A DNA stretch of 64,000 nt from Bdellovibrio sp. ArHS (GCF_000786105.1 NZ_JTEV01000013.1:90055-154054); one strand, 5' to 3'. Shown: positions 17,809-26,248, counted from the stretch's first letter. A program made the numbers and translations. The notes: a model not told the origin generated them from the sequence alone.

Positions 17809-18429
17809 GTGAAATCAACGGGCTTTTTGCTACTGGTGCTAATTTCAACAAGTTCATTCGCCTGGAAAAACTCTGATCAAGGGCGTTTGCTGCAGCCACA
17901 GTTTTCAACGGCACCGGCTTGTGAAGAACGTCCCGAATTTTTAAGCGAGATGCGCGCCGACTTTGTGGGGGCTTTGTCAAAACTGCCCGAAACCTTGCTG
18001 GTGGCGCGAGACGCGGAATTTTATGTGGAGGGTCAGTCGCAACAGACAAAGCTTTATGGCTATCAATCTTTTCTGAAGGGACCGTATTCTGAGCCCCAGG
18101 TTCTTTGTGGCAGCTCAACAGAGAGTGGCGCAAAACGCTTTTCTTTATTCGCGCCAACTTTGATCGACACCTATAAAAACCCCAAGGTGGGCCAAAGTCT
18201 GTGGCAGTTTCAGATGATGAGTGATGGGGCCAAATTTTCATTTTGGAATTTAAAAAGCCCGTCCTTTCCGCAGAAAGAACAGTTGGAGTCGTGGATTCAG
18301 AGCACGGGGGCGCAATACAAGCTGTATCAGCGTGCCCACAATGAGTACGAACTTTTGCTGGTTAAAAAAGACGGCGAGACGACGCAGTACCTTTCTGTCC
18401 GCTATGATGCGGTGAAATCACTGAAATAG
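17809..18429 (+). CDS. Secreted protein of unknown function
   Basis: A 206-residue protein with a clear signal peptide (GFLLLVLISTSSFA, cleavage about residue 18). The mature part has two cysteines (CEERPE and LCGSST) and no motif I recognise. It starts at GTG 17809 with AAAAGGGG 5 nt upstream, and is divergent from the SelO-like gene across 125 bp, which must hold both promoters. The last 12 nt overlap the end of the convergent ATP-grasp-like gene. Confidence 0.72.
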   Translation: MKSTGFLLLVLISTSSFAWKNSDQGRLLQPQFSTAPACEERPEFLSEMRADFVGALSKLPETLLVARDAEFYVEGQSQQTKLYGYQSFLKGPYSEPQVLCGSSTESGAKRFSLFAPTLIDTYKNPKVGQSLWQFQMMSDGAKFSFWNLKSPSFPQKEQLESWIQSTGAQYKLYQRAHNEYELLLVKKDGETTQYLSVRYDAVKSLK

Positions 18430-19584
18430 AACAGTCGCAAAGCCACCGTAAGGCGTGCGTAGGTTTGTCACCTGTCCTTGATAAAGGCGGGCCAGAACCA
18501 GTTGTAAACGCCCTTTGTAGGCGTAACAGCGCAAATCAAATTTGAACTTCTGAGGGCCTTCAGGTGTTTCAAAAGTTTGTTCCGGGGCTGGTACAAATTC
18601 CTGCGCAATCATGTCCTGGCCGACGATCTCTTGAAAGGCTTTATTGCTGATCGAGGCGCCTTTGTAGGACTGTTTTGAGCCGAAGGCGTTCTTAGGCTTA
18701 AAGAAAAGTTTTTTTCTTTCCGCCCATACCTGTTCAGCCGCTTCTGGTTTCAAGTCATAGGAAAATGGCACAGTTTGACGGATCAGTGCCGCTGCCGCGG
18801 CTTCAACGCCTAAAGATTCCAAGAAGCCTGCTTGCATCCAGTCGATCATGCGTTGTTTGTCAGCCAAAAGCAGGTACTCATAAGGATTTGGGGATAGGCA
18901 CACTTCGCGTTTTAGGAATTTCTCACGCAGCTTCTGACTTGCAGGTGCTGTTAAAAAGAAGTCGGTATAACGGTTGTAAATAAATTCAGGGTCAAAGTCC
19001 TGAAAGACTTCGCGATAGTCCATAATGCGCGAATCCCAACCAAAAGATTTATAAAGCTCGTTATATACCAGAAACTCCACATACAGGCGTTGTTCAGAAG
19101 GAGTTTCATCGATGATGGCGACCTTCAGTTTTTCAGAGGCTGTTTTGCCTTGCAAATGCAGTTCTTCGCGAATATCCGCGCCCATTTCAGACAATGAAAA
19201 GTCTTTGATCGGAAGGGCGTGACCCTTCATCTGGTACATTTCGTAGCCAAGTATTAGAAAGGCCGCATTCGTGTTAACTTCGATGAGCTTCAGGTTTTGG
19301 TTTTCATCCAAATGAAAATCATAGCTCATCATAATAGACTTGTTGCCGGGGTCTTGAAGACCTTTTTCTTGGATCAAGTCTTGATAGTGCGCGCGATAAG
19401 CAGGCTTTTCGCGAAGAGCAAAAAGTGTCGCGACCACTTCTTGCGCCTGTTTTAAGACAGAAGAAGGCAGCTCGACCGCGAAGGGCGAAATCAGATTTTC
19501 AGAGACGATATCCTCTAGAGGCTTCGTCTGAAGCCCCGGATAAGACGATCTTAATTGCTGAATGAAATCTGATTTCGTATTCAT
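18418..19584 (-). CDS. Putative ATP-grasp-like protein
   Basis: A 388-residue cytosolic protein not clearly assignable to a named family. Features suggesting an ATP-grasp fold are LIEVNTNAAFL (resembling the metal-binding E-x-N element), KLFFKPKNAFGSKQ (a lysine plus glycine-rich phosphate loop) and MIAQEFVPAPEQ (the hinge region contacting adenine in this fold), although the order looks permuted. A ligase joining a carboxylate to an amine or thiol would be expected, substrate unknown. It starts only 2 nt after the peroxiredoxin stop, so it is in that operon. Its 3' end overlaps the convergent secreted-protein gene by 12 nt. Confidence 0.5.
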   Translation of the reverse strand: MNTKSDFIQQLRSSYPGLQTKPLEDIVSENLISPFAVELPSSVLKQAQEVVATLFALREKPAYRAHYQDLIQEKGLQDPGNKSIMMSYDFHLDENQNLKLIEVNTNAAFLILGYEMYQMKGHALPIKDFSLSEMGADIREELHLQGKTASEKLKVAIIDETPSEQRLYVEFLVYNELYKSFGWDSRIMDYREVFQDFDPEFIYNRYTDFFLTAPASQKLREKFLKREVCLSPNPYEYLLLADKQRMIDWMQAGFLESLGVEAAAAALIRQTVPFSYDLKPEAAEQVWAERKKLFFKPKNAFGSKQSYKGASISNKAFQEIVGQDMIAQEFVPAPEQTFETPEGPQKFKFDLRCYAYKGRLQLVLARLYQGQVTNLRTPYGGFATVLFQ

Positions 19585-19586
19585 GG

Positions 19587-20114
19587 CTACTTCAATGGAG
19601 AAATATGTGAATCACCTTTTTTCCAACCGGCCTGGCATAGTTCGCCCGATTGGCAGCCTTGAAGAACGCGCAGGATTTCTTTAGCGTCGCGGCCCACAGA
19701 AGTGTTGTGAATGCCCATGTACTGAATTTTTTGTTCAGGGTCGATAATGAAAGTTCCGCGAGTGGCGATGCCACGGTCTTCGAACAGTACGCCGTAGTCG
19801 CGGGCAATACGTTTTGTGAGGTCCGCAAGAAGAGGATATCCCAAATTTCCCAAATCATCGCGCAACCAGCGTTTGTGAGAATGAACTGAGTCAACGCTGC
19901 AGCCCATAACTACGGCTCCGGCGGCAGCAAAATCACTGACGTGCTCGCGGAATTGCGTTAGTTCCGTCGGACATACGAATGTAAAATCCAAGGGATAGAA
20001 AAAGAGAACAACCCATTTTCCTTTGTAATCACTTAAAGAAAGGTCCTTCACTTCGCCAGAATCGAATACAGCTTGTGTTGTGAATTGGGGTGCGGGTTGA
20101 TTAATCATTGGCAT
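19587..20114 (-). CDS. Typical 2-Cys peroxiredoxin (AhpC/TSA family)
   Basis: A 175-residue peroxiredoxin that reduces hydrogen peroxide and organic peroxides. The peroxidatic Cys48 is in FVCPTE and the resolving Cys is in SGELCQAGW near the C terminus, the typical 2-Cys type; GTFIIDPEQKIQYM is also characteristic. ATG 20114 (MPMINQ) is preceded by AAGGAG at 9 nt, so I prefer it to the ATG at 20156. It is divergent from the exonuclease III gene with 67 bp between starts, a small shared regulatory region joining oxidative defence and DNA repair. Confidence 0.93.
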   Translation of the reverse strand: MPMINQPAPQFTTQAVFDSGEVKDLSLSDYKGKWVVLFFYPLDFTFVCPTELTQFREHVSDFAAAGAVVMGCSVDSVHSHKRWLRDDLGNLGYPLLADLTKRIARDYGVLFEDRGIATRGTFIIDPEQKIQYMGIHNTSVGRDAKEILRVLQGCQSGELCQAGWKKGDSHISPLK

Positions 20115-20181
20115 AGACACTGTCTCCTTGCATCTGCTATTTATAGTTGCTCCCACTGGGGAGGAAACTCAAGGAGAAACT

Positions 20182-20952
20182 GTGAAAATCGTCTCTTGGA
20201 ATGTGAATGGAATTAGAGCCTGCTATAAGAAGGGCTTGATGGAGTTTGTGAATGCTGAAAAGCCAGACATTTTTTGCGTTCAAGAAACAAAAGCTCACAT
20301 TGATCAGGTGGAAATTGAAACCAGAAAATTGGGTTGGGAATATTCTTTTTGGTCCTCTGCGACGAAGAAGGGTTATTCCGGAGTTGCGACATTCGTTCAC
20401 CAAGATCCTCAAGCGGTGCAGTTTCACTTCGACAATATTCCAGAGTATGAAGCTGAGGGTCGCATCGTGATGTCTGATCACGGCGCTTTTGATCTGTACA
20501 ATATCTATTTTCCCAATGGTGGCTCAGGTGAAGAGCGCCATGGATTTAAACAGAAATTTTTGAAAGATCTAAACATTCATCTTAAAGAGAAGTTAAAAAC
20601 GGGACGTCAAGTCGTCGTGGTCGGTGACTATAACGTAGCTCATGACAATATCGACGTGCACGACCCGATTCGTCTTTCCAAAGTCAGCGGATTTCTGCCT
20701 GAAGAACGAGCGTGGTTTGATTCTTTTCTGGAACTGGGCTTCATCGACACCTTCCGTTATTTTAAACCAGCCGAAGCAAAGCGTTACTCGTGGTGGGATA
20801 TGCGCACATTTGGCCGCGTTTCTAACAAAGGCTGGCGGATTGACTACATTTGTATCTCAAAAGGCCTTGAGAAATATCTTTCTTCAGCAGATATTCTCGA
20901 TCAAGTTCAAGGCTCCGACCACTGTCCTGTCGTCGCGACGTTGGACTTGTAG
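20182..20952 (+). CDS. xth: Exodeoxyribonuclease III / AP endonuclease
   Basis: A 256-residue ExoIII-family enzyme of base excision repair. Motifs seen are SWNVNGIRA at the N terminus, VQETK (metal-binding Glu), VVGDYNVAH (catalytic Asp and Asn) and GSDHCPVV (catalytic His) at the C terminus. It cuts 5' of abasic sites and removes 3' blocking groups. I place the start at GTG 20182, where AAGGAGAAACT gives an ideal ribosome site; the longer frame from 20128 has none. Confidence 0.93.
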   Translation: MKIVSWNVNGIRACYKKGLMEFVNAEKPDIFCVQETKAHIDQVEIETRKLGWEYSFWSSATKKGYSGVATFVHQDPQAVQFHFDNIPEYEAEGRIVMSDHGAFDLYNIYFPNGGSGEERHGFKQKFLKDLNIHLKEKLKTGRQVVVVGDYNVAHDNIDVHDPIRLSKVSGFLPEERAWFDSFLELGFIDTFRYFKPAEAKRYSWWDMRTFGRVSNKGWRIDYICISKGLEKYLSSADILDQVQGSDHCPVVATLDL

Positions 20953-20978
20953 TACCAGGTTCCTTTAAAGGAGTTGCA

Positions 20979-21554
20979 ATGTTCTTTATTCCCTTTCCCC
21001 TGGTGATCGCAGAAATTGTGATCTTCTTTCTTGGCGTTCGTCACTGGGGCTTTTTAAATACTTTGGGCCTTTATCTTCTTCCCTGCCTGTTAGGGCTTTT
21101 GATTGTTTCGACGGTAGGTCGTTTGGCCATCATGAATTTGCAGACCACGGTGATGCGCGGGCAGCTTCCAGCCTCTAAAATTCTTCATTCAGGCGCGATC
21201 TTTATTTCCGGATTGCTGTTTTTGGTGCCGTCTTTTTTCACACGCGTGCTGGGGCTGATTTTGTTTTTACCTGGTCTTCGTCATTTGGCGGTGTGGAGAT
21301 TTAAGCTCTACATGGCCAAGCAAGTTGCAAAAGGCGTGAATGGTTTTGCAGGTGGCTTTGCGCGGGGGCCTTTTGGTTTTGGCAATGCGGGAATGGACTT
21401 TCGTTATTATGAGTTCCGCAATGACGGGCAGGGTTTTCGTCGAACAGAGGACTCAGCAGGTCCTCACAATGAGCGTGAGGTGGGTGAGGCGAACATTCTT
21501 GACGTCACGCCTATTAAAATAACCCACGAAGAAAAGAAGAAAGACGAGCAATAA
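20979..21554 (+). CDS. fxsA: FxsA-family inner-membrane protein
   Basis: A 191-residue membrane protein with hydrophobic helices at about residues 3-20, 24-46 and 66-100 and the FxsA-type block GLLFLVPSFFTRVLGLILFLPGLR. In E. coli overexpressed FxsA relieves phage T7 exclusion; its normal job is unknown. The C-terminal 90 residues are Gly- and Phe-rich, then charged. AAAGGAG is 7 nt upstream of the ATG. It follows xth by 26 nt and ends at a bidirectional terminator. Confidence 0.8.
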   Translation: MFFIPFPLVIAEIVIFFLGVRHWGFLNTLGLYLLPCLLGLLIVSTVGRLAIMNLQTTVMRGQLPASKILHSGAIFISGLLFLVPSFFTRVLGLILFLPGLRHLAVWRFKLYMAKQVAKGVNGFAGGFARGPFGFGNAGMDFRYYEFRNDGQGFRRTEDSAGPHNEREVGEANILDVTPIKITHEEKKKDEQ

Positions 21555-21580
21555 AAAAGGCACCCTGGGGTGCCTTTTTT
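21553..21580. terminator. Bidirectional intrinsic terminator
   Basis: AAAAAAGGCACC (21553-21564) and GGTGCCTTTTTT (21569-21580) form a 12-bp perfect stem with a 4-nt loop. The A-run and T-run give a U-tract on either strand. It lies between the convergent fxsA and PBP genes. Confidence 0.93.
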
Positions 21581-22862
21581 ATTTGGCCGAAGAAATCACG
21601 CGGCCTTTTTGATTAGACACGATGGGGCCGAAGTATTTGCGGAACATGCTTTGTCCCAGATGTGCCGACTTCACAGTCCAGAATTTTTTGTTCACAGTGA
21701 TCGCCGCGACAGCAATTTTTCGTTCATCGTCCAAAGCATAGCCAACAAACCAGTCAACGCGGCCGCGCGGATTATCGCCGGTCAGATGGCCTGTTTTTCC
21801 ACCCATCTCAATTTCGCGGAACTTGCGATCTTTCACGATCGGTCGGAAAGAGCGACGCGAAGTTCCCGCCACAACAGTCTGCTCCATCAATTCGCGCACT
21901 TTCGCCGCAGACTCTTTGGTCATGATAGTTCCATTGGTCAAAGTCGCGCCTTGATAAAGAACCTCGCCCTTTTCGTCTTGAACTGAGTTGAATAGATAAG
22001 GAACGACGACTTGTCCGCCATTAGCGACAGCGGCAGCGATCATGGCCCCTTGTACGGGACTCATGCGGTTGGTTTTATTGTACCCCGAAGCGACCTCGGC
22101 AAGTTCAAAGCCTTTTCCGGGCGGAACATAGGCGACCCCCATGTCCACGGGAAAGTCTGTCGGAATCTCTTGGTTGAACATGTAACGGTTTGCGTATTCG
22201 TTCAGATCTTCGGGGTGAAGGTTTTCAATGCTTAAGCGCCCAAAGGCGGTGTTGATCGAACGTGCGAAAGCATCCTTTAAAGAGATCACATTGGTCCAAC
22301 GGGTCACGCGATCAGAAAGAACATTCTTTTTGTAAAGAGTGTAAGCGCCGCCGTTGTAACGAATCTTGTGTTCAGGATTCACGCCGGCTTTATCAACAGC
22401 GGCAGTGGCCGTTACGACTTTAAAGACGGAAGCGGCCGGGAAAGTGGCCTGAAGATTTAAGTTGGGAGCCGATGGATTATCGCGCTGAAAACTCGACATC
22501 GCCAACACTTCTCCAGTCATCGCATCGATCATAAAGATCGCACCGTAGTCAGGCTTGTAAGATTTCAAAAGACGATCGGCCTCCTTCTGAAGGCTGTCGT
22601 CGATAGTGTAAGACAGTGTTACGGGGTGTTTGTCGCCGTCCCAGCTAATATCCATTTTTTCTGGCAGTTGGTTGGAGCGAATTTTTTCTCCCACGGCTTT
22701 TGCGATGTGGGTTCGTTGCTCAAGTTGAGTTTGAATTTTTTTAAGAGCGGGAGCTTCTTGACTTTCAGAGGCGGTGAAGCCCATCAGAGAATAAAGAGCG
22801 ACGAAGCTGGCCCCAGAAAAAGCGAATAGTTTTAACAACTTATATTTGTTTTTTGCGCGCAT
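21579..22862 (-). CDS. Penicillin-binding transpeptidase-domain protein
   Basis: A 427-residue protein with an N-terminal membrane anchor (about residues 10-30) and a single transpeptidase domain. The three catalytic boxes are SVFK (in PAASVFKVVTATA), SIN (in FARSINTAFGRL) and KTG (in GGKTGHLTGD). It lacks a glycosyltransferase domain and is shorter than PBP2 or PBP3, so it is a small class-B-like or standalone transpeptidase acting on peptidoglycan cross-links. It ends in the shared terminator with fxsA and is divergent from the TetR gene. Confidence 0.9.
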   Translation of the reverse strand: MRAKNKYKLLKLFAFSGASFVALYSLMGFTASESQEAPALKKIQTQLEQRTHIAKAVGEKIRSNQLPEKMDISWDGDKHPVTLSYTIDDSLQKEADRLLKSYKPDYGAIFMIDAMTGEVLAMSSFQRDNPSAPNLNLQATFPAASVFKVVTATAAVDKAGVNPEHKIRYNGGAYTLYKKNVLSDRVTRWTNVISLKDAFARSINTAFGRLSIENLHPEDLNEYANRYMFNQEIPTDFPVDMGVAYVPPGKGFELAEVASGYNKTNRMSPVQGAMIAAAVANGGQVVVPYLFNSVQDEKGEVLYQGATLTNGTIMTKESAAKVRELMEQTVVAGTSRRSFRPIVKDRKFREIEMGGKTGHLTGDNPRGRVDWFVGYALDDERKIAVAAITVNKKFWTVKSAHLGQSMFRKYFGPIVSNQKGRVISSAK

Positions 22863-22999
22863 TATTTAATCGTAGCATCAACTTTTAATTGGTTACAAGG
22901 CCAATCTCAGAAGAAGACACCGGAAAGCCTCATCCGGAGCCCATTTCAAGGCTATTCTCGCGTGACTCTCGAGCGGACTTGGACTAAAGACTTAAATAC

Positions 23000-23608
23000 A
23001 TGAAGACCAAAGAACGTATTCTCCTTACCTCCATCGAACTCTTCAACCGCAGCGGTGTCGTCGCGATCACCACAAACCACATCGCTAAAGCCATGGAAAT
23101 CAGCCCTGGAAACTTGTATTTCCACTATGACAACAAAGAGGAGATTCTGGTCGAGCTTTTTAAACGAATGGCGAAGGAGACCTACAATGTGTGGCGTCCT
23201 CGTCGCACTAAGAAGGTCAGTCCGTTAGAGTTCATCAACGAAAACTTCGAACTTTACTGGCGCTATCGCTTTTTCCACCGGGAGATGTATGCTCTTCGCC
23301 GTAAGGATCAGCAATTGGCCAAGATGTGGCGAGCCCATATCCAAAAGATGTTGAAATTGATGGTGATCCTGTACCGTCAGTGGGTGAAGGACGGCAAAAT
23401 GGCGAAGATCGAGCAGCTGTCAGAAATGCAGTACATTGCGGAATCCTTGCTGGCGATGGCGACGACATTCTTACAGTTCTTTGAATCCGCAGAAAAGCAG
23501 CCTGGCAAACGCAGTATTGATCGAGGTCGCCGTCACGTCGCTCGTCTTCTTTTGCCCTACACCGCTGGCGAAACAAAGGACGAGTTTGAAAAATTTCTAA
23601 GGTCTTAG
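23000..23608 (+). CDS. TetR-family transcriptional regulator
   Basis: A 202-residue regulator with the N-terminal TetR helix-turn-helix (ILLTSIELFNRSGVVAITTN, then ISPGNLYFHYDNKEEILVEL). The C-terminal ligand-binding half is helical and aromatic-rich (YWRYRFFHREMYALRR), like regulators of lipid or xenobiotic genes, but its ligand is unknown. It is divergent from the PBP gene (137 bp). No clear palindromic operator is visible there. Confidence 0.9.
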   Translation: MKTKERILLTSIELFNRSGVVAITTNHIAKAMEISPGNLYFHYDNKEEILVELFKRMAKETYNVWRPRRTKKVSPLEFINENFELYWRYRFFHREMYALRRKDQQLAKMWRAHIQKMLKLMVILYRQWVKDGKMAKIEQLSEMQYIAESLLAMATTFLQFFESAEKQPGKRSIDRGRRHVARLLLPYTAGETKDEFEKFLRS

Positions 23609-23616
23609 CCAAAAAT

Positions 23617-23653
23617 GTCACCTGAGAACGAATTAAAGGTGTTTTCAGGTGGC
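23617..23653 (+). other. Hairpin after the TetR gene
   Basis: CACCTGAGAAC (23619-23629) pairs with GTTTTCAGGTG (23641-23651) with one G-U wobble; the flanks add two more pairs. It begins 9 nt after the TetR stop and 47 nt before the next gene. It is a likely terminator, although no U-tract follows. Confidence 0.5.
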
Positions 23654-23699
23654 AGAGTCATTGCTTTAAAGCAGTCCAACTGACTGAAAGGCAACGACA

Positions 23700-24044
23700 A
23701 TGAAAACCATCGCTACATTCTTCTGCGTAATTCTGTTTACCTCAGGTTCATTTGCCGCTTCTCAATGTGCGCAACTGAAAGAAGAGCTGAAGGCTCTACA
23801 AACAGCGCAGCAACAAATCGTCGCAAGCCTAGTCAACAATCATGAAACATTCGCTTCATCCATAGAGGAGTATTCTTCTGTTGTCGCAACGGCAAAGGGG
23901 CCAGCTGTAAAAGCCGTTTCTGCGCAAATGGATGAATCCGCACAAGCCTTCCGCACTCGCGGAATTCAGGGAAAAAAGATGGCTGTTAAGTTGAACGCCG
24001 CGACCGGAGATCTTCTGGCGCGCGTGGCTTCTTGTCTGAAATAA
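23700..24044 (+). CDS. Small secreted helical protein
   Basis: A 114-residue protein with a signal peptide (TIATFFCVILFTSGSFA, cleaved about residue 20). The mature 94 residues are almost all helical, Ala/Glu/Lys-rich, with one Cys near each end (SQCAQ and ASCLK) that could form a disulfide closing a helical hairpin. No family recognised. It is followed by a strong terminator. Confidence 0.7.
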   Translation: MKTIATFFCVILFTSGSFAASQCAQLKEELKALQTAQQQIVASLVNNHETFASSIEEYSSVVATAKGPAVKAVSAQMDESAQAFRTRGIQGKKMAVKLNAATGDLLARVASCLK

Positions 24045-24086
24045 CAGTCTTAGAGGCATTCTCTTGGGGGAGAAGGTCTTACTTTT

Positions 24087-24122
24087 GAAAGGCGATCTGG
24101 TTCAGGTCGCCTTTCTTTTTTT
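24087..24122 (+). terminator. Intrinsic terminator
   Basis: GAAAGGCGA (24087-24095) and TCGCCTTTC (24107-24115) form a 9-bp perfect stem with an 11-nt loop, followed by TTTTTTT. It ends the transcript of the small secreted protein. Confidence 0.9.
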
Positions 24123-24475
24123 ATCTGCATTAGCCTAAAAATCATTTCGGTGTGTCCTAACATGAGACTTTTAAGCCCTTTTTAAGGGGTGAGATTTTCT
24201 TTTGGGGAGGTTCGCACTACAATATAACGCGTCGCAGGAATTAAAGAAGTCGCATCGAAAGCGAGATTGAAATTGTAAGATCTGACGTGAGAGCGAGTTT
24301 TTTGAGGACTTCGGATCGGCGCATCCATGGCTACATTTAAATATTCATTAAGATTTTCATGGATTTGTTTAATTTTAAGTTAATGTAAGATTTTTTAGTT
24401 GCAAAATTTACAATGGTAGAACTTAATAGGTCAGTTCCAAATTGGCACTTATGCTGGAAGGAACAGGGGGGCAAT
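24123..24475 (+). other. Gene-free leader region upstream of the DksA-like gene
   Basis: About 350 bp without a credible coding frame. Visible are a short hairpin CCCTT-TTT-AAGGG near 24177, a -10-like TATAAC at 24223-24228 with only a poor -35 (TTTTGG) 17 nt upstream, and a T-run at 24298-24303 without a clear stem before it. From about 24340 the DNA is very AT-rich and could hold the promoter nearest the gene. A long 5' leader or a small RNA is possible. I see no tRNA or riboswitch core. Confidence 0.35.
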
Positions 24476-24847
24476 ATGGCTATCTCTGAAAAGCTTATCG
24501 CTGAATGCAGATCGAAGCTTTTGCAAACGAAGCAAGACATCCTGAACAGGGTTAAAGAAGCTCGTTTGAACTTGGACCAGAACGAAGAAAAAGGCGGCGA
24601 TGAGGGCGACCAAACTGTCCGCGTGCTAGCAGAGCAAGAATTCTTGAGCATGCACGAAAGACTTCGTTCCCAATTGATGGAAATCGAAAGTGCACTAGCA
24701 CGTATCGAAGGCGGTTCATTCGGTTACTGTGAAGAAACCGAAGAAGAAATCGAACCAGAACGTCTGCGCGCGATTCCTTGGACTCGTTTAAGCATCGAAG
24801 GTGCTGAAATTCGCGAATCCATGAACAAACGCTACGCTCGCGGTTAG
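24476..24847 (+). CDS. TraR/DksA-family protein lacking the zinc-finger cysteines
   Basis: A 123-residue DksA-like protein. The N-terminal coiled coil (residues about 5-70) is followed by the globular part FGYCEETEEEIEPERLRAIP. DksA binds the RNA polymerase secondary channel and modulates stringent-response promoters. The four-Cys zinc finger is reduced to one Cys: the second position of the first pair is Glu and the second pair reads LSIEGAE instead of C-x-x-C. Similar zinc-free forms exist in the family. The acidic coiled-coil tip (NLDQNEEKGGDEGD) keeps Asp residues. ATG 24476 has GGGGGG 5 nt upstream; the longer frame from 24413 lacks a ribosome site. Confidence 0.85.
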   Translation: MAISEKLIAECRSKLLQTKQDILNRVKEARLNLDQNEEKGGDEGDQTVRVLAEQEFLSMHERLRSQLMEIESALARIEGGSFGYCEETEEEIEPERLRAIPWTRLSIEGAEIRESMNKRYARG

Positions 24848-24885
24848 TTCAAAAATTTTGAATTGTAATTTATCTCGAGGGGATT

Positions 24886-24919
24886 AAGGGGGAGTGCTGC
24901 GCGCTTCCCCTTTGTTTTT
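24886..24919 (+). terminator. Intrinsic terminator after the DksA-like gene
   Basis: AAGGGGGAG (24886-24894) pairs with CTTCCCCTT (24904-24912) with one G-U wobble; a 9-nt loop and a following TGTTTTTC complete it. Confidence 0.85.
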
Positions 24920-24942
24920 CACCAGAAACCTCTAGGCGCTTA

Positions 24943-25443
24943 CTAAGTGAAGTTCTGTGGCCAGATTGTACCCTGAAGAAGAATCTGCACCACTTTTTCA
25001 AGTCCGACCTGATCGGCGCTATCGAAGCGATTTAAGATAGGTGCATCAATATCCAAAACGCCAAGAAGGCGATCTTCATAAATTAACGGAACGACAATTT
25101 CTGATTTTGAAGCCGCATCACAAACAATATGACCAGGAAACTCATCGACGTTAGCAACGAGCTCTGTTTTTAACGTCTTGGCGGCCGTCCCGCAGACCCC
25201 TTTTCCTAAGGCAATTCGCGTGCAGGCGGGTAATCCTTGAAACGAACTCAATAGCAACTCGTTATTGTGCAAAAGATAAAAACCGACCCAATTAATATCA
25301 GGCAGATGTTGTTTCAGCAGTGCCGAGACGTTTGCCAGGTTTACGAACCATTCTTTCTCAAGAAGGCCGGCAACTTCAGATTGCAGCTCTTTATAAAACT
25401 TCGCTTTATCTTGATAGCTGATTTGAGTGTGTGTGCTTTGCAT
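24943..25443 (-). CDS. msrC: GAF-domain free methionine-(R)-sulfoxide reductase
   Basis: A 166-residue single GAF domain. All three family cysteines are present: Cys74 in PACTRI, Cys84 in GVCGTA and Cys108 in HIVCDAAS. NWVGFYLL, FPGHIVCDA and LLGVLDIDAP are signatures of fRMsr (MsrC), which reduces free methionine-R-sulfoxide. Length matches. Located downstream of lexA on the same strand (78 bp gap), but the gap contains room for its own promoter. Confidence 0.92.
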   Translation of the reverse strand: MQSTHTQISYQDKAKFYKELQSEVAGLLEKEWFVNLANVSALLKQHLPDINWVGFYLLHNNELLLSSFQGLPACTRIALGKGVCGTAAKTLKTELVANVDEFPGHIVCDAASKSEIVVPLIYEDRLLGVLDIDAPILNRFDSADQVGLEKVVQILLQGTIWPQNFT

Positions 25444-25521
25444 TTTGCTTAAATATCATAAAACGCAAAATGCGGGGAAATTCTTTAAGAAAAACTTGGT
25501 CATCCCTGACGCAAGTAAGAT

Positions 25522-26247
25522 TTAGTGAAATTTACGGATAAGGCCCACGACGATACCGCGGATTTCGACTTCTTCAGGTGAATACCACATCGATTTCATT
25601 GTGGAGTTTGAAGGACGAAGTTCTACTAGTTTTTCGCTAGAACCGCTGTCGGGACGCGCGCGCACGTAGATGCGTTTAACCGTGGCTTCATTTTCTACCG
25701 TTGCCACGACAATATCGCCGTTAGAGGCCGAATCCTGTTTTTGAACTAAAATAATGTCTTCATCAAAAATGCCGTCTTCAATCATCGAATCGCCCTGAAC
25801 TTTGAGGGCAAAGGACTTTGAAGGATTGCGAATCATAGAAGGAGGAACATCAACAAATTCGTCATGTTTCAGGGCTTCGATCGGCTGACCCGCAGCCACT
25901 TTGCCAAGAAGGGGAAGGGACAGGACCTCATCACGTGCCTGGAGGAGCTGTGAGCGGTGAGATCCTGTCGTCGTCGAGACCTTTTTCGAATGAAGATGTT
26001 CCTGCACAGCGCTTGCTGAGTGGAGCACCTGGATCGCTCGCTTTTGACCCAAAGGGTTTTCGATGTATCCCTTATTCGTCAGTTGCTTCAAGTAATTCTG
26101 AACAGAATTAAACGAAGCTAAGCCGAAGTGATCCTTAATTTCTTGATATGACGGAGAAACTCCTGAACTTAAGATATGGCCCTCGATAAACTCGAGAACA
26201 GATTTTTCTTTCGGTGTCAGTGGGGGGAGGGGCGTTTTCTTCGTCAT
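25522..26247 (-). CDS. lexA: LexA repressor
   Basis: A 241-residue SOS repressor. The N-terminal winged helix (KEKSVLEFIEGHILSSGVSP, SFNSVQNYLKQLTNKGYIE) binds DNA. A linker of about 40 residues, longer than in E. coli, leads to the self-cleavage domain with the Ala119-Gly120 scissile bond (GKVAAGQP) and the Ser154 (QGDSM) / Lys191 (TVKRIY) dyad. On RecA activation it cuts itself. An operator of the TTAC-N3-GTAA type lies 15 nt upstream of the start (26263-26273), so it should repress itself. Confidence 0.96.
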   Translation of the reverse strand: MTKKTPLPPLTPKEKSVLEFIEGHILSSGVSPSYQEIKDHFGLASFNSVQNYLKQLTNKGYIENPLGQKRAIQVLHSASAVQEHLHSKKVSTTTGSHRSQLLQARDEVLSLPLLGKVAAGQPIEALKHDEFVDVPPSMIRNPSKSFALKVQGDSMIEDGIFDEDIILVQKQDSASNGDIVVATVENEATVKRIYVRARPDSGSSEKLVELRPSNSTMKSMWYSPEEVEIRGIVVGLIRKFH

Positions 26248-26248
26248 A

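Noticed and set aside
17684..18241. 558-nt upstream extension of the SelO-like frame, giving an 804-residue protein
   Set aside because: It is antisense to the signal peptide and body of the secreted-protein gene at 17809-18429, is compositionally unlike a protein, and an internal ATG at 17683 begins the recognisable domain.
20128..20181. 18-codon N-terminal extension of exonuclease III
   Set aside because: No ribosome site at the ATG, and it overlaps the divergent peroxiredoxin control region; GTG 20182 has an ideal AAGGAG.
24442..24458. Sigma-54-like -24/-12 element (TTGGCAC...CTGGA) before the DksA-like gene
   Set aside because: The -12 GC dinucleotide is not at the required spacing, and the start point would fall after the ribosome site.
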